Source: Bacteroidales bacterium (GTDB lineage: Bacteria; Bacteroidota; Bacteroidia; Bacteroidales; UBA1715). From it: DNA of 40,614 bases. The position numbers were made by a program, and so were the translations under genes. Where the stretch lies: the NCBI GenBank assembly GCA_016714605.1, contig JADKDL010000032.1, positions 1 to 40,614 on the forward strand, given 5' to 3'. The number at the start of each line of letters is the position of its first letter. Positions within the stretch are counted from its first letter, which is position 1. Below are positions 9,701-16,664 of the stretch, one piece after another. Below the pieces are notes generated by a model. It had not been told where the DNA came from and did no database searches. It worked only from the letters and a program-made list of their open reading frames with translations.

Positions 9701-11923
9701 CCAACCGCTGCTAATCCAACCGGAACCGTAGGTCTAGCTGGAGTGAATGGAACTGCAACTACATTCATGAGAAGTGATGCTGCACCAGCATTGAGTCAGG
9801 CAATTATTCCAACATGGACTGGTGCTCATACATGGAGTGCTTTGGGAACATTTAATTTAGGTTTGAATGCTTCTGGAAATGCTGTAAATTTAAATAATAA
9901 TTCAAATTTTCCTGTAAATATCGGAACCGGAACTTCAACTGGAACAGTTACAATAGGAAATGGAGCAAATGTTGTAAATCTTCCAGCATTGACTGCTTCT
10001 AAAGTTGTATTTACCGATGCTTCTAAAAACCTTACTACCACAGGTACAATTGCTGTAGATCAAGGTGGTACTGGTCAGTCTACTTATACAAACGGACAAT
10101 TACTTATAGGAAACACAACTGGTAATACCCTGACCAAAGCAACTCTTACCGGAACTGCTAATCAAGTTACAATTACTAATGGTAATGGTTCTATTACCCT
10201 TGCTACTCCACAAGATATTGCTACATCCAGTTCGCCTACTTTTACTGGTCTGAACCTAAGTGGACTTACTGCTTCGAAAGTAATATTTACTGATGCTTCG
10301 AAAAATATTTCTACCACAGGAACTATTGCTGTAGATCAAGGTGGTACCGGATTGGCTGCATATACCGTTGGAGATTTGATTTTTGCTTCTGGTGCTACTG
10401 CCTTATCTAAACTTGCAGATGTAGCTGCTGGTAATGCGCTCATTAGTGGTGGCATTGGCGTGGCTCCTTCTTGGGGGAAAATTAGTCTTACCTCGCATAT
10501 TTCAGGTATACTGCCAATTGCAAACGGTGGTACAAACTCTAATGCTGTATTGAACAACAATCGTATTATGATTTCTAGTGGTGGTTCAATCGTAGAAAAT
10601 GCAGCTCTTACAAACGGTCAATTGCTTGTAGGTTCAACAGGTGCGGCTCCGGCAGCGGCTACTCTTACCGGAACAGCTAATCAAGTAACCATAACCAATG
10701 GCGCAGGTACAATAACTCTTGCTACTCCGCAAGATATTGCTACAACCAGTTCACCTACTTTCGCTGGTTTGAACCTAAGCGGTCTTACTGCTTCTAATGT
10801 AATATTTACCGATGGTTCTAAAAACCTTTCTTCTTCTGGAACAATTGCTGTAAATCAAGGTGGTACTGGTCAATCTACATATACAAACGGACAATTATTA
10901 ATAGGAAATACAACAGGTAATACCCTTACGAAAGCAACACTTACTGGAACTGCTAATCAAGTAACAGTAACGAATGGTAATGGCTCAATTACCCTTGCTA
11001 CTCCGCAAGATATTGCTACATCGAGTTCGCCTACTTTTACTGGTCTAAACCTTAATGGACTTGCTGCTTCTAAAGTATTATTTACTGATGGTTCTAAAAA
11101 CCTTACTACCGCAGGTACTATTGCTGTAGATCAAGGTGGTACCGGTTTGGCTGCATATACCGTTGGCGATTTGATTTTTGCTTCGGGTGCTACAACCCTT
11201 TCTAAACTTGCCGATATTGCTGCTGGTAGTGCTCTTATAAGTGGTGGCGTTGGCGTGGCGCCTTCTTGGGGAAAAATTAGTCTTACCTCGCATATTTCTG
11301 GTATTCTGCCAATTGCAAACGGTGGTACAAATTCAAACACGGCTTTGAACAACAATCGTATTATGATTTCTAGTGGTGGTTCAATCGTAGAAAATACAGC
11401 TCTTACAAACGGTCAATTGCTTGTAGGTTCAACAGGTGCTGCTCCGGCAGCGGCTACTCTTACCGGAACAGCAAATCAAGTAACTATTACCAATGGCGCA
11501 GGAACTATAACCCTTGCTACTCCGCAAGATATTGCTACAACCAGTTCGCCTACTTTCACAGGTTTGAACCTAAGCGGTCTTACTGCTTCTAATGTAATAT
11601 TTACCGATGGTTCTAAAAACCTTTCTTCTTCTGGAACAATTGCTGTAAATCAAGGTGGTACTGGTCAATCTACATATACAAACGGACAATTATTAATAGG
11701 AAATACAACAGGTAATACCCTTACGAAAGCAACACTTACTGGAACTGCTAATCAAGTAACAGTAACGAATGGTAATGGCTCAATTACCCTTGCTACTCCG
11801 CAAGATATTGCTACATCGAGTTCGCCTACTTTTACTGGTCTGAACCTAAGTGGACTTGCTGCTTCTAAAGTATTATTTACTGATGCTTCGAAAAATATTT
11901 CTACCTCGGGAAATTGCAGTTGA
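6743..11923 (+). CDS. Giant phage-tail-fibre-like repeat protein (5' part, frameshifted before its S74 domain)
   Basis: Secreted fibre protein: 1,726 residues to a premature stop at 11923, with the rest of the gene (S74 domain) in the next frame; repaired length is about 2,125. A signal peptide ends near residue 28 (CLHAQ), followed by SVGINTTNP, a common start of Bacteroidota fibre-like proteins. In order: a head to about 140; coiled coil with two 150-residue repeats (180-480), each carrying YDTDNNNIVDNADYD; an EGDITTI heptad array (437-499) with Ile at a/d positions; decapeptides of the type ADAVxxxEIA (about 640-930); and 265-residue repeats from 1102 with DQGGTG and ANGGTN motifs. There is no enzymatic motif here. 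Probably a trimeric stalk. It starts at the ATG at 6743 and heads a plus-strand group with a PorP/SprF gene. Function is inference. Confidence 0.85.
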   Translation: MYSNKHLNIRCIALFAVLFTATYCLHAQTSVGINTTNPNTHAVLELVSPTNNQGFLAPKMTTVQRTNASLISSLSITENGLLVYDTDENTFYYWLNPSWQKVSSGDLKTLVEVLIAGNSAGNNRIIDLADPINNQDAVTKIYLDNISSNLLTQIQNLDARVTNIEGDITDIYDSITNITNNGAGLPLQTGNGGKFLSTNGTTAFWEIVPASSDMNKSDYDTDNNNIVDNADYDNTTSGLSATTTQAAVDEIDTRVDTNEGDITNLDNRVTTVEGDVAAIDARVTTNEGDITNLDNRVTNIEGDITDIFDSITEINLNIDTIKGDIINIINNGAGLPLQTGNTGRYLSTDGTTASWEVVPPSSDMNKSDYDTDNNNIVDNADYDNTTSGLSATTTQAAVDEIDTRVDTNEGDITAIDARVTTNEGDITNLENRVTTVEGDITTIEGDITTIEGDISTIEGDITTIEGDISTIEGDITTIEGDITTIEGDITTIEGDITAIDARVTANEGDITDITNILNNGTFKLADGNIFIGAANDTAHAVIVNGDASLANDGTLTITDGAISPEKIAGISLASIAGSSGQVLVSNADGTFRWENKLSGGMSDDLSGAHIWVGNGAIPSKAVAVNPTGDVEIAIDGTTTIQADAVGSAEIAADAVTASEIATGAVATAEILDGTIQDIDLDIPAVGTNGQILTSDGTGGFAWISQNGLTSLPELTDVNDAATTTNGNVLVANGTQWNSVAQSGDVIISNAGNAQIQADAVGSAEIAADAVTATEIATDAVSSPEIAADAVTASEIATGAVATAEILDGTIQDIDLDIPAVGTNGQILTSDGTGGFAWISQNGLTSLPELTDVNDAATTTNGNVLVANGTQWNSVAQSGDVIISNAGNAQIQADAVGSAEIATDAVTATEIAADAVTASEIASGAVATAEILDGTIQDIDLGLTSTLTFEGSTADAFETVVSITNPTADNTITIQDASGTIAFTSQLPTAANPTGTVGLAGVNGTATTFMRSDAAPALSQAIIPTWTGAHTWSALGTFNLGLNASGNAVNLNNNSNFPVNIGTGTSTGTVTIGNGANVVNLPALTASKVVFTDASKNLTTTGTIAVDQGGTGQSTYTNGQLLIGNTTGNTLTKATLTGTANQVTITNGNGSITLATPQDIATSSSPTFTGLNLSGLTASKVIFTDASKNISTTGTIAVDQGGTGLAAYTVGDLIFASGATALSKLADVAAGNALISGGIGVAPSWGKISLTSHISGILPIANGGTNSNAVLNNNRIMISSGGSIVENAALTNGQLLVGSTGAAPAAATLTGTANQVTITNGAGTITLATPQDIATTSSPTFAGLNLSGLTASNVIFTDGSKNLSSSGTIAVNQGGTGQSTYTNGQLLIGNTTGNTLTKATLTGTANQVTVTNGNGSITLATPQDIATSSSPTFTGLNLNGLAASKVLFTDGSKNLTTAGTIAVDQGGTGLAAYTVGDLIFASGATTLSKLADIAAGSALISGGVGVAPSWGKISLTSHISGILPIANGGTNSNTALNNNRIMISSGGSIVENTALTNGQLLVGSTGAAPAAATLTGTANQVTITNGAGTITLATPQDIATTSSPTFTGLNLSGLTASNVIFTDGSKNLSSSGTIAVNQGGTGQSTYTNGQLLIGNTTGNTLTKATLTGTANQVTVTNGNGSITLATPQDIATSSSPTFTGLNLSGLAASKVLFTDASKNISTSGNCS
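7281..8180 (+). repeat. Two tandem in-frame 450-bp repeats in the fibre gene
   Basis: The segment beginning ataatggtgcaggattacc at 7281 recurs at 7731, an offset of exactly 450 bp (150 codons). Each copy encodes a GAGLPLQTGN cap, the DYDTDNNNIVDNADYDN link and a coiled coil rich in EGDIT. The copies differ at scattered sites, so the duplication is not very recent. Confidence 0.85.
8051..8239 (+). repeat. Nine-copy 21-bp (heptad) tandem repeat in the fibre gene
   Basis: Nine contiguous 21-base units beginning gaaggagatat encode EGDITTI or EGDISTI. Two main unit types alternate in the middle (ending acaaccatt or tctactatt). Ile falls at spacing 3-4-3-4, giving a canonical a/d coiled-coil core. 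The array is in frame, so copy-number change would lengthen or shorten the stalk without a frameshift. Confidence 0.92.
8663..9545 (+). repeat. About 405-bp repeat with 30-bp (decapeptide) sub-repeats in the fibre gene
   Basis: The blocks at 8761-9046 and 9166-9451 look identical apart from a base or so, 405 bp apart. Around them are runs of 30-base units encoding ADAVxxxEIA decapeptides, starting at 8663, 9008 and 9413, with 4, 6 and 5 units before the closing DGTIQDIDL. The near-identity shows recent duplication or gene conversion. Confidence 0.85.
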
Positions 11924-12290
11924 TCAAGGTGGTACCGGATTGGCTGCATATGCTGTAGGTGATTTGATTTTTGCTTCGGGTGCTACAACTCTAGCCAAAC
12001 TTGCCGATGTTGCTGCTGGTAATGCGCTCATTAGTGGTGGCATTGGTGTGGCTCCTTCTTGGGGGAAAATTAGTCTTACATCGCATATTTCTGGAATTCT
12101 GCCAATTGCAAACGGTGGTACAAACTCTAATGCTGTATTGAACAACAATCGTATTATGATTTCTAGTGGTGATGCTATTGTTGAAAATGCTGCTTTGACA
12201 GATGGACAATTGCTCATAGGTGCTACCGGTGCTGCTCCTGTAGCAGCAACTTTAACAGGAACTGCAAATGAGATAGCTATTACTAATGCT
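10046..12290 (+). repeat. 795-bp tandem repeat, about 2.8 copies, in the fibre gene
   Basis: The segment starting acaattgctgta recurs at 10046, 10841 and 11636, exactly 795 bp (265 codons) apart. Each unit has two halves, DQGGTGQSTYTNG and DQGGTGLAAYxVG, plus an ILPIANGGTN segment. Copies two and three are almost identical over their first 200 bases. The gene's frameshift lies inside the third copy. Confidence 0.9.
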
Positions 12291-13118
12291 GCAAACTCTA
12301 TTACTTTGGGAATAAACAGAGCCGCAACTTTGGCAGCTAACCCTACTTTTGCAGCTAACAGTTATGGCTTTGGCACAACAGGTTTTGTGTTTGAAGGCGC
12401 TACTGCCGACGTAAGTGAGGGATTATTGACTGCCGCGGATCCATCTGCTGACAGAACTTGGACATTACCTAACGCAAGTGGAACATTAGCTTTATCGAAC
12501 GGAGCACTTACTACCGACAATGTTCCTCGATGGGATGGCTCACAATTCATAAATAGCAATATGTGGTGCAATACGAATGCTGGTGTTACAAAAATTTATC
12601 TTGGCTCTGTTGCAGCACCAGGCTCATATACTTATGATCTTGAAATTGCTGGAAGTTTCAAAACTACGAAAATCTATCACGCATCAGATGCTCGTTGGAA
12701 AACAAATATCAACACCATAAATAATGCTTTAGATGCGGTGCTTTCTATGAGAGGTGTAACGTATGAATGGAAGAAAGATGAATTTAAAGATAAAAACTTT
12801 AGCTCTGGAACTCAAATAGGATTAATAGCTCAAGAAGTTGAAAAGGTACTTCCTGAATTGGTAAATACAGGTGCAGACGGTTACAAAGCAGTTGAGTATG
12901 CAAACATTGTTGCTGTATTAATTGAAGCTATTAAAGAACAACAAAAACAGATTTCAGCACAAAATACTGAAATACAACAATTAAAAGCCGATAATAAAAA
13001 TATAAACGCTCAATTTGAACAAATAAATAATTTACAAAAACAAATGGAAACAATGCAAACGCAGATTGTTTCACTCAATTATTTATTGCAAAATATAAAT
13101 GCAAATGCCGTTAAATAA
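11850..13118 (+). CDS. Fibre protein, 3' part: last repeat, peptidase S74 (chaperone of endosialidase) domain and C-terminal coiled coil
   Basis: Continuation of the gene starting at 6743, in the +1 frame; the ATG at 11850 is probably not a real start, and homologous reading begins near 11912. Repeat copy one has gga-act-att-gct where this copy has gga-a-att-gca: two bases are missing. The rest of the 795-bp unit follows, then a distal domain and the S74 domain. HASDARWKTNI carries the SDxRxKxNI motif (Ser codon at 12684); then MRGVTYEWK and IGLIAQEVEKVLPELV, all family hallmarks, and VEYANIVAVLIEAIKEQ. In phage tailspikes this domain trimerises the fibre and then cleaves itself off. A coiled coil of about 55 residues, rich in Q and N, ends the protein. 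The intact S74 motif argues that the gene is or recently was functional. Confidence 0.85.
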   Translation: MDLLLLKYYLLMLRKIFLPREIAVDQGGTGLAAYAVGDLIFASGATTLAKLADVAAGNALISGGIGVAPSWGKISLTSHISGILPIANGGTNSNAVLNNNRIMISSGDAIVENAALTDGQLLIGATGAAPVAATLTGTANEIAITNAANSITLGINRAATLAANPTFAANSYGFGTTGFVFEGATADVSEGLLTAADPSADRTWTLPNASGTLALSNGALTTDNVPRWDGSQFINSNMWCNTNAGVTKIYLGSVAAPGSYTYDLEIAGSFKTTKIYHASDARWKTNINTINNALDAVLSMRGVTYEWKKDEFKDKNFSSGTQIGLIAQEVEKVLPELVNTGADGYKAVEYANIVAVLIEAIKEQQKQISAQNTEIQQLKADNKNINAQFEQINNLQKQMETMQTQIVSLNYLLQNINANAVK

Positions 13119-13218
13119 AATAAAGGATATTTTGAAACATCAATAAATATAAGCTTACATAGGTAAGATAGTAATTAAAAATAGATGTTGAGAGTAACCA
13201 TAAAATTTCATAAAACAG

Positions 13219-14094
13219 ATGAAAAATTATATCAAATATATTATTTTATTTAGCATACTTTTCTCAACAGAAATAGTAGTGGCTCAGCTATTTGTTGCAT
13301 CAAATGCAAACATTACCATAACTCCTGATGCTTCTTTCTGCATAAAAGGAAATGCTAGTAACAATGGCTTAATTCAAAACTCGGGTGCCATCTTCTTAAA
13401 TGGAGATTGGGAAAATTCAGGAATATACAACCCTACAGGCACAATGGTGCTAAATGGGAAAAATCAGCAAATAAATCACAATGCTGCATTCTACAACCTT
13501 ACTATAGACAGTGGTGGCAATAAAACATTTCTGAGCAATACTTCCATTACTAATATGTTATTGCTTGAAAATGGTTTTGTAATACCAAACGCAAATACGC
13601 ATTTTTTAATTGATAACTTAGGTAGAACAAGTGCTGGGTCAGATATTTCTTATGTAAATGGTACATTATACAACAGCGGAACTGGAAATAAATATTTTCC
13701 AATTGGTAATTCTCAAGGCTTCTATCCGGCAGAATTATTATCGGTAACTGGTTCATCTCCAATCATTGGTTTTAGTGTAAAACCAAACACTTCAATAGTT
13801 ATGGGTTCAGATTTAAGCAGAATAACATCTGTAATGAACACACATTATTGGCAAAAAGAGATTCTTGCAGGAGATTATGAAGGGGGTTATCTTGCTCTTC
13901 CTATTATGACCGACGATTACCTTTACGACTCTCTTCTAGTTGAAGTTATGCAAGCAACACAACTAGAAAGTAACTTTGTTGATATTGGTAATAATATTTC
14001 TGCTGAAAGCTTAAAGACGGCTCAAAATATAACGATGCCGGTTCTATTTGGATTATTGACTAAACGCTTTATACTATTAATATATGTTACTTAA
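13219..14094 (+). CDS. Secreted protein of unknown function between fibre and PorP/SprF genes
   Basis: 291 residues with a signal peptide (YIILFSILFSTEIVVAQ). The mature part starts with short beta-strand repeats rich in N, G and T (SNANITITPDASFCIKGN, GNASNNGLIQNSG, GDWENSGIYNPTGTMVLNG, FYNLTIDSGG), the pattern of Bacteroidota surface proteins whose strands stack as a beta-helix. No catalytic motif. The last 20 residues in the annotated frame are hydrophobic (VLFGLLTKRFILLIYVT), odd for a secreted protein. A one-base shift at the A-run 14013-14015 would instead give a tail ending KYNDAGSIWIID with a stop at 14061-14063, 20 bases before the next start, so a frameshift is suspected. It follows the fibre gene by 100 bases and is probably its partner. 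Function unknown. Confidence 0.75.
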   Translation: MKNYIKYIILFSILFSTEIVVAQLFVASNANITITPDASFCIKGNASNNGLIQNSGAIFLNGDWENSGIYNPTGTMVLNGKNQQINHNAAFYNLTIDSGGNKTFLSNTSITNMLLLENGFVIPNANTHFLIDNLGRTSAGSDISYVNGTLYNSGTGNKYFPIGNSQGFYPAELLSVTGSSPIIGFSVKPNTSIVMGSDLSRITSVMNTHYWQKEILAGDYEGGYLALPIMTDDYLYDSLLVEVMQATQLESNFVDIGNNISAESLKTAQNITMPVLFGLLTKRFILLIYVT

Positions 14095-15205
14095 TCACAT
14101 CTATATAAGAGCTTATTCATCAAAAGAAAGTAAAAAAATTTCTTTTGTGATATATCTGTTTTTGTTGGTTTTTGGTATATCAAGATTGGTAGCACAAGAT
14201 CCTGTATTTTCTCAATATTATGCTGCACCATCCTTCCTGAATCCGGGCATGATATCAGACGTACAAGGTTTAGAAGTAACTATAAATTCAAGATTAAATA
14301 CTAATAAAGAATTTTCTCAATATAATTTGAATCATGTAACTATTGCAGTACCACTAAATATGGCATTTCTCTACGGTCCGGGGATGCGCCACGATCATAG
14401 AACCGGGTTAGCACTATCTGCATATCGAGAAGCTACCGGAAATGAAAATGGAAAACTTAATACACTAGGATTTATATTGAGTTTCTCTCATTGTATTCAG
14501 TTGCAACGCGAACATTATTTGTCGCTTGGTATTCAAGGAGGTTATGTTAACAAACATATAAGCGATGATTTTATGTGGGGTTCACAGTATGTAGAAGATT
14601 ATGGATACGATCCGGATATTATTCCTTCAGTAAGCGATTTACTAAATCTTAATGCTCATATTGGAACTATAAGTGCAGGGTTAGTGTATTATTATAATTC
14701 AAGCTCTATGCTCGATTATTTCAAAAAAAATAATTTCGATGCTTTTTTAGGTGTTTCGGTATATAATTTAAATACCCCAAATCAATCATTTTTCGACAAT
14801 GTTACTTCGGAACTACCACTACAAACTAAAGTTCATGGTGGAATTAAATATAGTACAAATAAGAAATTCTATATATTCCCTAATATGTTGTGGGTGCATC
14901 AAAATGGTAATAATCAAATTAATATAGGAGCATATACCAACATAAGAACTTTTAAATCATCAAAAGAAGATGGCAACAATTTCAATACTATTTTGGGGGT
15001 TTGGTATAGATTTGGCGATTCTTTTATTGCTTCATTAGGAACACACATCGGACAATTTAAATTTGCCGTGAGCTATGATTTTAATACTTCTAATTTTAAA
15101 ATCAATAACCATGGAAAAGGCACTTGCGAAATTTCTCTGAAGTATTCAATTGTTAATGCTAAAAATAAAAGATTGGAAAGAGGTCTTATTTACCCTTCTT
15201 TTTAA
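14084..15205 (+). CDS. PorP/SprF family type IX secretion system membrane protein
   Basis: 373 residues. The diagnostic N-terminus of the PorP/SprF family is present after the signal peptide: QDPVFSQYYAAPSFLNPG (residues 38-55). The rest has alternating beta-strand character typical of an outer-membrane barrel (SLGIQGGYVNKHISDDF, VLGVWYRFGDSFIASLG) and ends with a strand-like C-terminus. Family members serve T9SS; SprF in Flavobacterium is needed for secretion of the SprB adhesin and is encoded next to it, and related paralogues accompany individual large surface proteins. Position after the fibre gene suggests the same kind of dedicated pairing. The ATG at 14084 overlaps the preceding frame by 11 bases. 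The 3' end overlaps the convergent waaA by 20 bases. Family assignment is strong; the partner is inference. Confidence 0.88.
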   Translation: MLLNHIYIRAYSSKESKKISFVIYLFLLVFGISRLVAQDPVFSQYYAAPSFLNPGMISDVQGLEVTINSRLNTNKEFSQYNLNHVTIAVPLNMAFLYGPGMRHDHRTGLALSAYREATGNENGKLNTLGFILSFSHCIQLQREHYLSLGIQGGYVNKHISDDFMWGSQYVEDYGYDPDIIPSVSDLLNLNAHIGTISAGLVYYYNSSSMLDYFKKNNFDAFLGVSVYNLNTPNQSFFDNVTSELPLQTKVHGGIKYSTNKKFYIFPNMLWVHQNGNNQINIGAYTNIRTFKSSKEDGNNFNTILGVWYRFGDSFIASLGTHIGQFKFAVSYDFNTSNFKINNHGKGTCEISLKYSIVNAKNKRLERGLIYPSF

Positions 15206-16505
15206 AATGATGTACTTTATCAAGATATTCAAAAATACGATTACTTGCTCCCCTACTCTCTTTAAGAAACTGGTATGAGATGTTTGCCGCCTCAGTGAAA
15301 AAATCTTTGTTTGTTAAAAGCACTCTAATCTTATAATACAAATCATTTGAACTTTTAATAGTAAATGCTCCACCCAGTTTTACTAGCTGCTCTGCTTCAT
15401 AAGAATTCTTATATCTAGGACCATATAGCACTGGTTGAGCATATGCTGCCGACTCTAAGACGTTGTGAACTCCCTTGCCAAAACTGCCTCCTACGTATGC
15501 TAGTTGTGTATGTGCGTATATTTGAGCTAATACCCCAACAGTATCAATTATTGCAACTCTCGCATTGCAATAATTACCTGTTTTTGAAAATGCTGAATAA
15601 AAATCTACTGTAATTTTAGCATTTTCAAGACTATGTGTGATAAAACTAAATAAAGTAGAACTCATTTCGTGCGGAACAATTATAAACTGAATATCAGGAA
15701 AATCACCAGCCAATTTTACTAATGCAGGCAACAATATTTCACAATCATTTTTCCAAACACTTGCTGCAATGAGCGTAAAATTATCATTATCAAATATTTT
15801 TAAGCCCTTTATCGATTCAGATTTTGATAAAATCCTATCATATCTAGCATCGCCGAAAGAATATAAAGTTTGCGCTTTGTATATTTTTCTAATATTGTTT
15901 CTATGCGAATCTGAAACACAGAAAATCGCATCAATATCTTTGTATAAAATTGAATTAATTGGTTGCATCAGACCTTTATGTCTCAATGAATTATCGGCCA
16001 TTTCAGCTGAACAGAGATAAACCTTAGCTCCAATTTTTTTTGAATGAAAAAGAAAATTAGGCCACACATCGTATTTTGAAATAATTACAATGGAAGGTCT
16101 AAGTATTTTAAAAAAAATATTCATTGAAAAATAACCGTCAAAGGGTAAAATAGTTATAAAATCGGCTACATTTTGCTTTTGAGCTTTAAGTCCGGATGGA
16201 GAAAAAAATGTGGCAACAAACAAATATGAATCAGTATATGATTTTATCTTCTCAATGATTGGAACTGCTTGTTCCCACTCTCCTAGCGAAGAACTGTGAA
16301 TAAGAATAATCTCTTTTTTCTTTTCGGCATTGCTCAGAAATATTCGAGTTTTTTTTAACACTCGTAATCTTTCCTTCAATCCAATCCTCATTTTCTTATT
16401 GAACAGAGCTCCAAGAATGAAAATAAAGTTAAAGAGAAGTACGCCAATAAAATTATATAATACTCTTATTATTAACATCTTTAAAATATGAAATACAATA
16501 TTCAT
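15186..16505 (-). CDS. waaA: 3-deoxy-D-manno-octulosonic acid (Kdo) transferase
   Basis: WaaA/KdtA, GT30: transfers Kdo from CMP-Kdo to lipid A precursor at the inner face of the cytoplasmic membrane. 439 residues, family length. An N-terminal membrane-anchoring segment (about 10-35) precedes the catalytic N-domain motif HSSSLGEWEQ (70-79), where E76 matches the catalytic Glu of the family. The middle has YDVWPNFLF (the family's KxExWPN region) and CSAEMADNS. The C-domain carries VGGSFGKGVHNVLESAAY, the nucleotide-sugar binding GGSF..GxHNxLE motif. The ATG at 16505 lies inside the 3' end of the repaired GT9 gene (overlap 53 bases); M10 at 16478 is an alternative start. Last gene of the minus-strand group and convergent with PorP/SprF. 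Confidence 0.93.
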   Translation of the reverse strand: MNIVFHILKMLIIRVLYNFIGVLLFNFIFILGALFNKKMRIGLKERLRVLKKTRIFLSNAEKKKEIILIHSSSLGEWEQAVPIIEKIKSYTDSYLFVATFFSPSGLKAQKQNVADFITILPFDGYFSMNIFFKILRPSIVIISKYDVWPNFLFHSKKIGAKVYLCSAEMADNSLRHKGLMQPINSILYKDIDAIFCVSDSHRNNIRKIYKAQTLYSFGDARYDRILSKSESIKGLKIFDNDNFTLIAASVWKNDCEILLPALVKLAGDFPDIQFIIVPHEMSSTLFSFITHSLENAKITVDFYSAFSKTGNYCNARVAIIDTVGVLAQIYAHTQLAYVGGSFGKGVHNVLESAAYAQPVLYGPRYKNSYEAEQLVKLGGAFTIKSSNDLYYKIRVLLTNKDFFTEAANISYQFLKESRGASNRIFEYLDKVHHFKKKGK

Positions 16506-16664
16506 AAAACATATCAGGAATAATATTTCTCATACACATAAAATGACCTTTAGGACAAGTATTAGCTCCCATTTTGGTACAAGGTCTGCAAGGTAAATCG
16601 ACCTCCGCAACCTTGCTGTTCTCCAGGACAGGAAAATAGCCAAACTCCTTAACCGTTGTATCTG
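16453..16664 (-). pseudogene. Displaced C-terminal part of the GT9 heptosyltransferase gene
   Basis: Reading one base offset after the GIY motif restores TTVKEFGYFPVLENSK, the Cys-rich DLPCRPCTKMG and CPKGHFMCMRNI, and an end at the TAA at 16453-16455. CxxC...CPKGH..CM is a hallmark of Bacteroidota GT9 C-termini, so this is conserved coding sequence, not chance. The break lies near 16660-16670 and corresponds to one extra base (or two missing). The segment overlaps the waaA start by 53 bases. Either a sequencing error or a recent mutation. Confidence 0.82.

Noticed and set aside
6743..13118. Prophage remnant
   Set aside because: Only the fibre resembles phage proteins; it has a signal peptide and no capsid, integrase, terminase or lysis gene nearby, and PorP/SprF is next to it.
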